NCBI GenBank assembly: GCA_963854835.1
Contig: OY978525.1
Span: 117,255,018-117,319,017 of the forward strand
Length of the DNA stretch: 64,000 nt
DNA from: Megamerina dolium
Lineage: Eukaryota; Arthropoda; Insecta; Diptera; Megamerinidae
Direction of reading: 5' to 3'
The position numbers and the translations under genes are program-made. The notes under the pieces are model-generated. The model searched no databases and was not told where the DNA came from. It saw only the letters and a list, made by a program, of their open reading frames with translations. Each line of letters starts with the position of its first letter. The first letter of the stretch is position 1. This document shows positions 33,690 to 45,916 of this stretch, one piece after another.

Positions 33690-33945
33690 GAGTTTTCCAA
33701 CACCAGCTTCAATCATCAAAAGTTCGATAAGCTCAATTCTATCTTTTATCAAAAAGGTAGATGAGATTCTAGTGTCGTAGACGGCCTTTGGTACAAAAGA
33801 CCTCGTATGGTCGCAGTGCCCGTAACACTTGTGGTTGGGTCTCAGAGACTTTAGTCCGGTTTTGTGTGGTCCACTTGATGAACAGGGAATTTGGCCTTGC
33901 TCCAACGTCACGCTCACTTTTGATTGATTGATTGATTCTATCACG
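33690..33945 (+). mobile_element. LINE-C copy 2: 3' end
   Basis: The plus strand encodes SAEFSNTSFNHQKFDKLNSI and later SSVVDGLWYKRPRMVAVPVT, nearly identical to the end of LINE-C copy 1. It ends in GATTGATTGATTGATT, showing that this family carries a TTGA-type simple 3' tail. Confidence 0.82.
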
Positions 33946-34270
33946 TAACTAATCGAACTTTCAGCACGAATTCTTTGTGTCGTCAACTCTTCGAGTCATT
34001 ATAGGTTCTCAACATTTTTGATTTTTGGAATCGCAATTATTGGCTTTTGGTTTTCGTTTCTTCAGAGATTTATTTGACCGTTATTTCAAATAATGACGAC
34101 ATTCTCTTTAACACATCTAATATGTGGATTATAAATTATATTTAATTAATGATCTGAGCAACAAACAATAAATGCTTATTTACCAAGTCACAAATAATGA
34201 AGTCATTATGATTTGTTTGCATTTCAAATCAAATGCAAAATGCACATAAATATTTATGTCTACATAAATA
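33946..34270. other. Spacer before the DD41D mariner
   Basis: AT-rich DNA with no recognised feature. Confidence 0.5.
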
Positions 34271-35559
34271 AAGGGTTATCCATTTCGTGGTTTCAAAAGT
34301 ATAGGGTTTGAATTCGACATCTGTCAAACTGAGTTGTTAAAACAATTTCTTTCTTTTTCAGTTCAAAGTCTGACATTTGCGAAAATGGATCGCTTAACTA
34401 TCGCACAACGCATTAAAATTATAAAAACCTACTACAAAAATGGTGATTCTGCCACAGCCACATATCGTGCTTTAAGAGGAGATTATGGTTTACATAATCG
34501 TCCAACTACGCAAGTAATTGGCAAAATTGTGAAGAAATATGAAGAGACTGGATCGGTTACAAATATTGTAAGGCCTGTGCATCATCGTTTCGCTCGTACC
34601 ACCGAAAATATCGCTGCTGTAAGTGAAAGTGTTGCCGAAGACCCGAATGTGTCGATTCCTCGTCGTTCTCAGGAATTAGGACTATCTTACGGCACATTAT
34701 GGCATATTTTGCATTTGGATCTACACCTACATCCATATAAAATCCAGCGCTCACACAACAACTGAAGCCAGCTGACCATTCACAACGTCGTAGATACGTC
34801 GAATGGGTGCTTGAACAACAGGCGGTGGACGGTGATTTTTCGAACAAAATTTTCTTCAGCGACGAAGCACATTTCTCACTCGGTGGGTATGTTAACAAAC
34901 AAAATTGTCGTATTTGGGGTTCTGAGAATCCTCAAGTAATTGAAGAGAGGCCACTACATCCACAAAAAGTCACTGCTTGGTGCGCTCTTTGGTCCGGAGG
35001 TGTGATTGGACCTTACTTCTTCGAAAACGACGATGGAACGACGTCATATGGTCATATGATAACCGACTTTTTTTTGCCTGCTATTGAAGAATACGACTTA
35101 GAGAATATGTGGTTTCAACAAGACGGTGCCACATGCCACACAACTCGAGTGAATATGGCTTTATTGCAAGAGAAATTTTCTGGCCGCGTAATTTCTCATC
35201 GTGGCGATATCAAGTGGCCACCAAGATCATGCGATTTGACACCGCTTGACTTTTTTTTGTGGGACTACGCGAAAGACTGTGTTTATGCAGATAAACTTTT
35301 AACTCTTGAGCACCTAAAAACCAACATTCGTCACGTTATGGCTGAGATACCGCACAATATGTGTCAAAAAGTGGTCGAAAATTACCTCAAAAGAATCGAT
35401 GCTTGCAACAATTCGCGTGGTGGTCATTTAATTGATGTAGTATTTCACACATAATGTCAACGTTCAAACTTTATAATAAAAAAGAAATATCATGATAAAA
35501 AATATTTTATATGTGTTTTATTTACATTTACTTTTGAAACCGCAAAATGGATAAACCTT
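34271..35559 (+). mobile_element. Mar-5: nearly intact DD41D (rosa-type) mariner
   Basis: A 1289-bp element flanked by TA at 34269-34270 and 35560-35561. The ends are inverted repeats of about 30 bp containing TTATCCATTTYGYGGTTTCA. One long gene fills it. Confidence 0.9.
34385..35454 (+). pseudogene. DD41D mariner transposase with one frameshift
   Basis: ATG at 34385 (MDRLTIAQRIKII) opens a frame with helix-turn-helix type sequence through LGLSYGTLWHIL. Near 34748, after PYKIQ, a net +2 (or -1) shift breaks it. The frame then runs from RRYVEWVLEQQ to the stop at 35452. The catalytic residues are all present: IFFSDEAHF, FQQDGATCH and CDLTPLDFFLW, with 41 residues between the second and third Asp. 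This spacing is typical of the rosa group described in tephritid flies. Allowing for the shift the product would be about 355 residues. Only this one lesion was seen, so the copy is young. Confidence 0.88.
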
Positions 35560-35561
35560 TA

Positions 35562-36630
35562 CTTACGAGTATGTATATGTGTGTCTAAGTGAATAATCGT
35601 AGTATTATAATACAAGTATAACATACGACTACTATAACAATTGTTAATTAAATTTTATGATCAAACATTGATAACATGCTCATATTCATATTTATGCAAA
35701 TAACAATTACTACATAAGATGACCATAAGCGAATGCGATGCAGTATTCAAATGATATTCAAACAAATACACTTATGACTATGCATACGAGTATATGTATA
35801 GTATACGATAGTACATAGCTGCACCTGTACAGAAGCACACATCCATATGGATGCAATCATTTTAATGAAATAACAAACTGCTTGTTGTTAGAACAACATC
35901 AACGTAAGTGGAAGAGATACAATCAATAACAACATTAAAATTAGAACGATCAAGAGTAAAAGAGATAGTTAGATAGTGAGTAAACATATACAAAATAAAA
36001 AGCCTTGCTTAACTGGAAAAAGATAACAAATACGAATACCTATAATATGTAAGTACTGAAAAGTGCAACAAATCAAGAAAACAGGATTCTGCAATGAGGA
36101 ACTATGTACCTGCATTGTAGCTTTGTACTTTGTAGAAGTGGCATTAACACCAATACAAATGAAAAAAACTAAAAAATAAAAAATGATTAAGATAATAAAA
36201 AATAAAACAAAAAACAACACTCGTTGTTGCCACATTAACGAACAATTTTCTGTTGCAACAATGAAAGGCAAGTAACTAAGATAAACGTGGAGTGAAAGAG
36301 AAAAAAGAATGCAAAAATTAAAAGATTTATAGAGGATTATTGGGCACTTGGGAGACCTCCTTATTCAAATTCAGACAGTATTGGATTACTCTAATAGTAA
36401 ATGATTTTGAATGGCAATACTCTTGTGGCATTCTTAAAGCTATTTTAAAAGCTTTGTAGAGATTTTGTCTTTTATTTTTCGAGAAAGCAGTAGTGACTAC
36501 ATCTCTCATTAAATAAAATTAAAAAAAAAAACAAAAATCTTTCATTAGGCAGGAACATTTACGGCATCGACTATGGGGCGCTAGCAATACAACTTAGATT
36601 TGAGCAAGTTCACAGCACGAATACATATCT
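35562..36630. other. AT-rich spacer
   Basis: No gene or element recognised. Confidence 0.5.
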
Positions 36631-37725
36631 TATTTACTTATGTGGAAATAACAACCGATCAACATTCGGGTATGCCGAATATAACATGCTTCGTTAGCCA
36701 TATCTGTTCTTAGCTAGATGGCGCCACTTAGAAATTCCAAGCGCTGTCAGGTTCTCCAGTACTTGGTCGTCCTCCAGCGGGTTCCGAATATAACACCTTC
36801 ATAGCTGGAGCGTGTTCTTCCATTCGTTCGACATGACCTAACCAGCACAGCCGCTGGATTTTGATGCGCTTTACTATGTCAATATCGGCATACAGCTCGT
36901 ACAGCTCATGGCTGTACCTTATTCGATACTCGCCACCAACACAAATAGGTCCAAAGATCTTGCGTAGGACTTTTCTCTCGAAAACTTCATACATTAGCTC
37001 ATCCGAGGTGGAAATTGTCCAGGTTTCAGCGCCATATGTAAGGACAGGCATGATGAGAGACTTGTAGAGTGTAGTTTTCATTCTTCGAGAGAGGACTCGA
37101 CTTCTCAATTGCCTACTTAGCCCAAAGTAGCACCTGTTTACAAGAGTGAACCTTCGCAATATCTCCAGGCTAACGTCATTGCTGCTGTTAGTGCTGACTC
37201 CATGATAGACAAAGTCCCTTACTACCTCAAAAGCGTAGTTGTCAACAGTGACGTACTGTCCAAGACGCCGAGACTCTGTGTTTGTTGACACTAGATACTT
37301 CGTGTTGTCCTCGTTCATCGTAAGACCCATTCGACGCGACTCTCTTTCCAACTCTGAGAATGCTGCACTGACTGCTCGCGTGTTGATGCCGATCGTATAA
37401 ATATCGTCGGCATACGCCAACAGCATGATACTTTTGTTGAAGATAGTGCCATTATGTTGTAGATCAGCAGCTCGTATTACTTTCTCCATAATATGATTGA
37501 AGAAGTCGCACGATAACGAATCACTTTGTCTGCAACCCCGTTCGGTATTAAACGGTGCGGAGGGGTCCTTCCCAATTTTCACTGCACAACGAGAGTTATG
37601 CAGTGTCATTCTACAAAGTCGAATGAGCTTTGCAGGAATACCGAACTCAGGCATTGTTGCGTAGAGGTAATCCCTTACCGGACTACCTCAGGTGGCTTTA
37701 TAATCAATAAATAAAGAAATCATTA
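36631..37725 (-). mobile_element. LINE-A copy 4, RT to C-terminus
   Basis: A single open frame of 308 codons (37654-36728) covers the later RT domain and the C-terminal region. The RT active site is intact (LLAYADDIYTIGI), but the preceding motif is CRQSDSLSCDFF instead of RQGDSLSCDFF. The frame continues through LTYGAETWTIS and WLGHVERMEEH. A deletion after GGRP changes the last residues. The 3' tail is reduced to TTTACTTATG near 36631 (plus strand). Confidence 0.86.
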
Positions 37726-39099
37726 AATTATTAATATAATATCAAGAGTTTTAAAGACTACATTATATTAATTAGGAATATCATGGAAATGCTTTCATAA
37801 ATGGGAATTCTCTTTGATAACTGCTGCAGTTTCTGCATGCAGAAAAAGGCCCAGCGCTATCATTCGCATTCGTAACAGACATTTGTGTATGTATCAAATC
37901 CCACCGAATGAGATGAAAAATGTGACTTGAAGAAGTCTATCTTCTTATTGAAGAACTGAAGTCTTATCTGGCTCACAATAGATCCCTTAGCCGCAGATGA
38001 TTGCCATAGAACCCACTCGAAAGCCTTTTCATTCCATTTTCATTTTTACCCTCCATTTTCGTATTTTACTTTTGAACAAATTATTCCCATGCCTATACAA
38101 CTGACAATCTCCTATGTATTGTAAATGTTTTGCATATAACATTGTTAGCAAGACATTCGCAGACATTTTTCAAACCAAACAGTTAAGGTGCGAAAATTTA
38201 AATCTAAACTTTAGAGATGTTGCCAGTTAAACTTGTATGTATGTATGACATTTATATGGACTTCACTGTCATTTTATTGATTAGACGTAATTCATCAAAC
38301 CATTAATTAGTATGCGCTGCTAAAGAGGAGGTATAGGCTTAATTATAGCCAATGTGAATGATGCGTTAAGTGTGTATGGCATCATATTAAATAGTTTTTG
38401 TAAGTGTAATATAAATACCGTTAATGGAATTGAAAGGAAGTCAAACAGTTATTTAATGATTATGGCTTAATTTGTGTATCAACTTGTTGCTCTTTTTTTG
38501 TGAGTTTTCCTTATTCTTTAATCTCATAATTTTTAATTCGCTGTTTTAGCTACTATTTTGGTCATTCTCTTATGAATACACGGTGCATAAGTGCATAAAG
38601 TCTAGTAGATAATTAGAATTATGCAGGTTTTAAGTGATTATTTTGCAATGTTGCAATTACCATTAACACAAACATTATCATTACTATTATAATTATCATT
38701 ATCATTATCATGGTAATGATTGTTATGTGTGTCTGCCTATACCATCTTCGGTGGCAGCAGCAATGATGATATTTAAATGAATGCTGTGTGTAGTATGTGT
38801 GGTATAAAATTCATTAAGTGTGGTTTTTCATATATACAATATAGTTACCACTAATGTAATGCATCATTGAAATTGTATAGGAAGCATTTGCCTTGATTCT
38901 GGAAAGGTGGTTTAAGTGTGTGTGGCTTTTAATGAAATGCGTATCGACTATTAGGTTAGTCTACAATTTAAATTGATTTTCGTTGTACGTAACAGTAATT
39001 AGAGTAATAGTATGAGATGTTTTTGTCGTTGTTGTTGCTTGGCGTTATTTAATTTAAATATTGTAATTTAAATATTGAATTAGAATATATAGTATACAA
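37726..39099. other. AT-rich spacer
   Basis: No gene recognised. An ATT/ATC-rich simple stretch lies near 38665-38725. Confidence 0.5.
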
Positions 39100-40262
39100 G
39101 GTCTTATCGTGCGTATTGTATGAAAGATTGAAGCCTATGCTCTGCAACCTGATTGGACTTTATCAGTGTGGCTTCACACCGAATAAATCCATCATCGATC
39201 AAATTTTCACACTACGCCATATACTGGAAAAGACTCAAGAAAAACAGATCGACACACATCACCTATTCGTCGATTATAAAGCCACTTTCGACAGTCCGGT
39301 AAGGGATTACCACCTCTACGCAACAATGTCTGTGTTCGGTATTCCTGCAAAGCTCATTCGACTTTGTAGAATAACACTGCTTAACTCCCGTTGTGCAGTG
39401 AAAATTGGGAAGGACCTCTCCCCTCCGTTTAATACCGAACGAGGTTTCAGACAATATGATTCATTATCGTGTAACTTCTTCAATCTTATTATGGAGAAGA
39501 TTATACGAGCTTCATATTTACGACATAATGGCACTATCTTCAACAAAAGTGTTTCATGCTGCTGGCGTATGCTGAGGATGGGTCTTACGATGAACGAGGG
39601 CAAGACGAAGTACCTAGTGTCTACAAACAAAGAGTCCCGGCGTCTGGGACAACATGTCACTGTTGACAATTACACTTTGAAGGTGGTGAAGTACTTCGTC
39701 TATCCTAAAACCAGCATCAAAAACTATAATGACGTCAGCCTGGAGGTCATGCGTACGATAACTCTTGCTAACAGGTGTTACTTTGAGTAAGCTGAGTAAG
39801 CAATTGAGTAGTTGAGCCCCCCTTCTCTCGAAGATCGAAAATCACACTCTACAAGTCCCTCATTATTTCTGTCCTAAGATATGGCGAAGAAGTCTGGAAT
39901 ATTTCCACCACGGATTAGAGGATGCTTGGAGTTTTCGAGCGAAAAGTTCTGCACAGTATCTTCGGACCTATCTGTGTTGGTAGCGAATACCGAATGAGGT
40001 ACAACGATAAGCTGTATGAGCTGTACGCTGACATTGACATAGTTATGCGAATCAAAATCCAGCGGCTGCGCTGGCTGGATCATGTTGAACGAATGGAAGA
40101 AGACGCTCCAGCAAAGAGAGTATTTAATTCGGCACCCGCTGGAGGACGCGGAAAAAGAGGAAGACCAAACCTCCGTTGGAAGGACCCAGTGTTGGGTAAC
40201 CTGACGGCGCTTGAAATATCCAATTGGCGCCCGCAAACGAAGAGCAGAGAAGAAGAATAAAA
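39100..40262 (+). mobile_element. LINE-A copy 5, YADD region deleted
   Basis: The open part (39116-39790) begins YERLKPMLCNLIGLYQCGF and covers the thumb-side RT motifs. At 39557-39577 the sequence jumps from NKSVSCCW to MGLTMNEGK, removing the YADD box and about 30 residues. Another frame break follows near 39790, and the C-terminus resumes at 39922 (VFERKVLHSIFGPICVG). The copy cannot encode a working RT. Confidence 0.85.
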
Positions 40263-41000
40263 AGTATATTTACTAATGAGGAAAGGTGCAAGTTAAGAAA
40301 ATTTTGCTAGCACTCGATAACCAGGCGGTCGTCAGGCGACTGCAACAACCTACGGTATCTTCTAAGTTGGCGCTCGCATTTGTTCAGAAACTTAACGGGT
40401 GTGCTCGTAGTAATGCGATTACTCTTATGTGGGTGAAGGGACACATTGGTGTAAAACAAAATGAAGCTGCAGACGCCTTGGTTAAACAAGGATCTGAAGC
40501 TGAATTTTATGGAGCGGAACCAGTAGTTGCTCTTAGCAAAGGGACGGTGAAGGCAAAGGTTGAAGAGTGGATAAAGAAATTCCATCTCACGAGATGGGAG
40601 AACTTATCCACTTGTAGATAGGCAAAGGCTTCATTGAGGCTATCAAAGGGCAGTGAATCGGGGAGGGCTCTCAGTCTAAGATGGTTAACTCTAAGCTGGT
40701 TGACTGCATTAATAACTGGGCATGGCAATTTCAGGTACCACCTCAGCAAGATGGGTCTTGTTGGATGGGAGGATGCTGATATTTGAAGATTATGTATGAA
40801 AGAGGCAGAGACAGCGGCGCCAGTGTCCTGCATTGGCAAAAAGGAGGATGTCCACACTGCGTTGCCAATTTATTGATGAACTCTAAATGTGGAACATACC
40901 CCACAAAGACATGCTTGAAATAACACATGATGTTATTACGAGGAAGGAAGTAGAAGAATTCTGCAACCAAACAAATAATTAACATACGATTTGAGGGACG
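40263..41000 (+). mobile_element. LINE-F: RNase H and C-terminal remnant
   Basis: The frame 40286-40621 reads LLALDNQAVVRRLQQP, then NAITLMWVKGHIGVKQNEAA followed by DALVKQG, the second half of an RNase H domain. After a stop the next blocks are GHGNFRYHLSKMG and RLCMKEAETA, a truncated zinc-binding tail. It directly follows LINE-A copy 5 in the same orientation. Confidence 0.78.
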
Positions 41001-41294
41001 AAAAGGGACCCATATAAGTGATCTGATTCGGCTAATCCCTAAAATATATATATACTAATGAGGTATAAAATGAGGAATAGTTTTCGGCCAAAAGCATTCT
41101 ACTGTTTAATATGAGAGAGTAATTTACTTTCTCATTTCTCATTTCTAAGTTTGAGATAATAAATTGTGAAAATTGTGGTCCCTAAATTAATAAACATTTT
41201 GGAAAAATTCAATAATTTCTGTATGAATAATTCGAAATAAAGCTTGATGAATGAATACCATACTCTGTGGACCGAACTTCATTTGAGTCCGCGC

Positions 41295-41945
41295 ACAGTA
41301 TGTTGTAGAAGCTGGGACAGTATCCATCACCAATGAGAAGATGATTAGAGTTTTGAGCTGGAATATATTTCGTTAAACATTGACACAGTTAAGAGTATGA
41401 ACCGGTAGTGGACCCAGATAAAATTTAACACAGCTCTATGGAAGAAAAAGCTCTGTGGATGCCGTATCTCAGTGGTTAGTGCGTTGGCCTTCTGATCTAT
41501 AGGTCATGGGTTCAATCCCCGGCTGATGCATAACAAATTTAATATCGAAAGGATTTTTCTTTCTAACGGTACCCACCTACCGGCAAGAATTGGAAATTTT
41601 TCCGGCAGTAACAATTTGCCAAAAACTCTTCTTAAAAGAGCTCTGTGACAAAACTAAGTTAAAGTGATATCACAAGGGTTCTGCCATTCGGAACCATCTA
41701 ATATTAGTAGGTCCAATTTAATGCTGTTCAAATTTAACACGCACAACAGTATTCGAAGAGAAGCTCGGTGGTATCACAATACAATACACTTAGACCTTTC
41801 TGGTCTAAATGTATCCTCTCAGAGAGAGAGGGCATCCTCATAACCTAACCTATGGAAATAACAAGAGAACCTAGCCTCATATTCCATGGCATTTCCAACT
41901 GGCGCCATCGAGTAAAATCCAGCGACGAATGGTGAAATAGTCTAC
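41295..41945 (+). mobile_element. LINE-A-like remnant split by a SINE
   Basis: At 41295-41380 the plus strand resembles the EAWTVSITNEKMIRVFE part of LINE-A. At 41880-41925 there is a block like ISNWRHR near its C-terminus. The SINE sits between them. Strongly decayed; the assignment rests on short matches. Confidence 0.45.
41445..41849 (+). mobile_element. tRNA-derived SINE, copy 4, with full head
   Basis: An A box (TATCTCAGTGGTTAGTGCG, near 41464) and a B box (GGTTCAATCCC, 41509-41519) lie at normal tRNA-like spacing. The SINE body follows, with TTTTTCCGGCAGTAAC and TTCTGCCATTCGGAACC, and the tail is CATAACCTAACC. A possible target duplication CTATGGAA lies at 41435 and 41850. Confidence 0.82.
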
Positions 41946-42699
41946 ATGTAAATGTATATAAATATCAATCTATACATAAATATGACCAATTACAATGACT
42001 TACAATATCGTATAATACATATAATCGTATCGCATGGAATAAACTACAACAAGCAGCAATCATTTAATGGAGAGTAAAAACAATAAAATAAATAGAAATA
42101 GCAATAACAACTATATAAATAATATAATTAATGCAAAAAAACAGAAATACAAGAAATTGAAGTCAACCAACATAAAAAATGATTGTGCATGAAATACATA
42201 CAACAATACGATGTAAATCTGATAACATCAAACGATAAAAAAAAAGTGTTCAAAAGCGAAGAAAAAGAATGAATATGTCATACTTGTAGTATGGCATGAT
42301 CTAAAGAATGGACGATGTTGAAACGAATGAATAAAATGAAAGTTAAAAACAACAACAACAACAAAATGATTATTCGATGTTGTTGTTGTTGTTGCTTATT
42401 TACAGACTCAATACTTACTAACCATACTCACTAGCGCCCAGTGCAAAGGTTTGGCCGGCTAGACCACTTACGGTTACTCTCTTTCTAAACGAATCAACAT
42501 AACAGCAAGAGTGAATGATATTCTCTCTATAAATATTATGATATTAGTGCATGGTCGATGAGATTGAACATACATGCTTCCATAAATAGATGCACTTACC
42601 TTCATTATAAAAAATTCTAATGAAAAAAAAAGGGGATACAAAAAGCATGAAACACATATGAACAATTATACACTTGCCACTTTATCTATGAACTTATAT
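41946..42699. other. AT-rich spacer
   Basis: Contains ACAAC and GTT trinucleotide runs (42347-42400) that can pair with each other. No gene was recognised. Confidence 0.5.
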
Positions 42700-43190
42700 G
42701 TATACATGGTGAGACAAATATGTATTAAGACTCGAACCATATCTCAGCAACCAAGCGCGCCATCTATGTGTGAGTTTTGAAGCTTCAACCTTCCTCTACT
42801 AACTGTCAAAATTTCATGGCATTTGGTTGACATTTAATGTTTATTGACATGCATTTTACAAAACATTTTAACATGAAATTTAACATGAAATTTAACACTC
42901 AGCACTCATTGTTCGTCAATTTTTGGCTCAGAATCAGGTCTGTGTGTTGAATCACCCGCCGTATTTACCTGATTTGGCACCGTGCGACTTCTTTTTGTTC
43001 CCAAAACTGAAATTAAAGTTGAAAGGATGCTTTTTTGATGACATTCAGACCACACAACGGGCTTCGACGAGGGCACTGGAGGCAATTCCGAAAAATGAGC
43101 TGAATCACTATTAAATCGATGTAACAAGTGTATTGAATCAGGAGGAGAATATTTCGAATTAATATACCGAAAAATTTGCAGATATCGTGT
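42700..43190 (+). mobile_element. Mar-8: mariner C-terminal remnant
   Basis: The plus strand reads HPPYLPDLAPCDFFLFPKLK, then GCFFDDIQTTQRASTRALEA and IPKNELNHY. This is the third catalytic Asp region and C-terminus of a mariner transposase. The next block, CNKCIESGGEYFE-like, is readable only with a frame change. The upstream half is missing. Confidence 0.75.
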
Positions 43191-43822
43191 TTTAATTATG
43201 TTTTCTAGAGGCAGTCTTCATACATAATTGTAGCACCGTGTATGTACGTGTATATATTTTATATATATATATATATAGATATTCACATGAATGTTTTGCA
43301 ACCACAATTTCAAGTAGCTGAAGCACACAGCACAAATCATATAACAGTGATAAATTCGACCAATTGAAATAATGTCGCAAAATTTATGCATTAATGTCGA
43401 AAATCGTATGTCAATTTCGACATTATTGCTGAAGAAATGAAATAATGTCGAAATCAAATTTAAATTAATATTGCAATCTACATGTAATGCAATTAATGTT
43501 GAAATGAAGTTATAGAAAATTAAGAACTTCGATATTATTGCAAAATTTTGTTGTTGTAATTGAAAAGAATTCCAAGTTTAATGTTAAAATATTTGAATCT
43601 GCTTACATTAGAAAAGGCATTATCATATTTTAGAATTACACTGTGGAACAATCTTTTAGGGTCTCAACCAAATCAATTTCAAATGTTAGTGTTCATGCTT
43701 GGTAGCCAAACTCCAAGAGGATTTAGCTCCAGCTCATCAGAATTGTGTCTTTTTTACAGTGGGTTAAAGTTTCAACATTTTGGTGATATACTCAATTATT
43801 TTAGTTGAAATATTATACAATA
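43191..43822. other. AT-rich spacer
   Basis: An AT dinucleotide run lies at about 43255-43277. No gene was recognised. Confidence 0.5.
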
Positions 43823-43836
43823 TATAAATCGACCCC

Positions 43837-44137
43837 GGCTGATGCATAACAAATTTAATATTGATAAGATTTTTCTTTCGAACGGTACCCACCTGTCGGC
43901 AAGCAATTGGCAATTCTTCCGACAGTAACAATTTGCCATGAAAAAGCTTCTTAAAGAACTCTGTGACAAAGCTCAGAAAAAGTGATGTCACAAGTTTTCT
44001 GCCGTTCGGAACCGGCTAAAATAAGTAGGTCCCTTCTAATATTGTCCAAAAATTTAAGACGCACAACAGTAATGGAAGAGAAGCTCGGCCAATGAGCCCT
44101 TTGGGGCTTTATGTGCCACATATTTATTTTTTTTTTT
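43837..44137 (+). mobile_element. SINE copy 5, head-truncated, with 14-bp target duplication
   Basis: It begins GGCTGATGCATAACAAATTT, just past the B box, and runs through the family body to GGGGCTTTATGTGCCACA and a T-rich tail. The direct repeat TATAAATCGACCCC flanks it at 43823-43836 and 44138-44151. Confidence 0.88.
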
Positions 44138-44176
44138 TATAAATCGACCCCAAAACATAATTCTTGTCTTCAGAGA

Positions 44177-44455
44177 AGAAAAAATAAAATAAAAAAAAAA
44201 AAAATAAATAAAAAATTGTTGAGAGTATTAAAAAGAACTTACTTATTTTAGCCGGTTCCGAATGGCACAACTCTTGCGATATCACTTTTTTGAGCTTTGT
44301 CGCTGAGTTCTTTTAGAAGCTTTTTCATGGCAAGTTGTTACTGTCGGAAAAATTGCAAATTCTTGGGTAACTTTTGTTATGTTTTAGCCGGGGATTGAAC
44401 CCACGACCTACAGATCAGAAGGCCAACACTCTAACCACTGAGCTACGGCACCCAT
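44177..44455 (-). mobile_element. SINE copy 6, full head, opposite orientation
   Basis: On the minus strand it starts with the tRNA-like head (A box near 44445, B box GGTTCAATCCC near 44390). It lacks the distal body and ends in a T-rich tail on its sense strand. It is flanked by CTTGTCTTCAGAGA at 44163-44176 and CTTGTTTTCAGAGA at 44456-44469 (one mismatch). Confidence 0.87.
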
Positions 44456-44469
44456 CTTGTTTTCAGAGA

Positions 44470-44760
44470 CCTATAATAAAATTCAATGAGAAAAAAATTT
44501 TGTGGAACATTTTAATCCTTTAGCTCCCATTTTAATGTGACTTTTTGACCATTTTCAAAATAAGTTTCATGAAAGTTTATTAAAAAAGGCAGATAGAGGG
44601 TTAAAATGTTGTTTAGAAATTTTAAGCAGAACATTTTACTGTGGGTCACTAAAGGTTAAAAACCGCTACGTATTAAAGAATAGTCATAAATCGTGGTAGT
44701 TAGAGACGTTAATTAAAAAAAATAGTCATGATTTAATATCAATTCAGTTTGTTCGACGCT
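44470..44760. repeat. Unclassified dispersed repeat hosting the two SINEs
   Basis: Together with the sequence just left of SINE copy 5, this block resembles 52960-53400 (shared CTTGTCTTCNGAGACCTAT and GGTAGTTAGAG-type segments). No coding capacity. Confidence 0.45.
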
Positions 44761-45916
44761 TTTTCTCTGATGGTGTTTTGAAAACATCGTCATTATCGCC
44801 TTCTTCATTATAAATACCATAATCATACTTGGCTCCACTAAGAGTCCTAAAGAGAATCAAAAATGGAAGACAATAACTTCTTGTCAGAAAAACTGCATAT
44901 TCCATTTAGCACTTATTGCAAAAGTTGCGAAAATGAAGCACTTGAACATATCCAGCTGAAATTGTCCAGCTTCGGCTAGGACATGACATAAGTTCTAGGG
45001 ATGAATTTCTTCAATAATTTGTCATATTGTCATAGAGTAATTATATTATTATAAATTTGTAAAGGATTCCTCAACTTTATAACCTGAGTGCAGTAGGACA
45101 GGAAGGATGGCGATTTTTAATGGCATAATAACGCAAATTATGACCCACAGTAGACTTCTGTGCAACATACAATGCAATCAAACAGTGAAAACAAATAGTA
45201 AAAAATAAATTATTTGTTTCTTTTTCTCTTTTGTTTTCAATTTTTCCCTACTTATCATCTTACTACTTATATATTGAGCAAACAAGTGTTCTCTCTACAA
45301 TAAGAGGAGTATAAGCCATATTTATATTGTATAGTAACTACAATCTAAAGTGATCGCGGGAATAATTTTCATAATTTTTTTTTTTTTTTAACTTTAAAAT
45401 GGGAGAGCGTAAGAATATAAAGAATGAATTGCATAAAATGATGTTGATGGTGGTGGTAGGTAGCATATTATGAGTTAAGATAAAATAAAGTGGCAAGTTT
45501 GTTAGTGGAACACTACACCTTTGGCGGTATTCAAGTTATCTGAGTAATGATGCCACATCTGTATGTGAATAAGGATATTTCAAAGGCATTTTAAATGAAT
45601 TTTGAAGCTCAATGTCATTTTATTTTAAGCACGTTGACATGGTAATTAATTAGTTATTTTCTCAATACATATTTTTTAATTAAGAGAAATTCTAATTTTT
45701 TTTCATTGTAATAAAAATGATGCCATATATTGAAAATTGTCTTATAATTGGTTTTATCACAACATTCTGAAAAGGCGTTGAAAAAGGCAAATCTGCTACC
45801 AATTATATACATTTCGCTATATAGTATTTATAAAAGTCTCGATGAAATTTATAAAGAAGAAGAAGAAGAATTGTGCAACATTCTGTTCTACATATATTTC
45901 TGAATTTTCAATTATA
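44761..45916. other. AT-rich spacer
   Basis: No gene recognised. Confidence 0.5.

Noticed and set aside
41464..41530. Possible functional tRNA gene
   Set aside because: A and B boxes are present, but the sequence continues into the SINE body, the B-box end lacks a matching acceptor stem, and the same head recurs in SINE copy 6.
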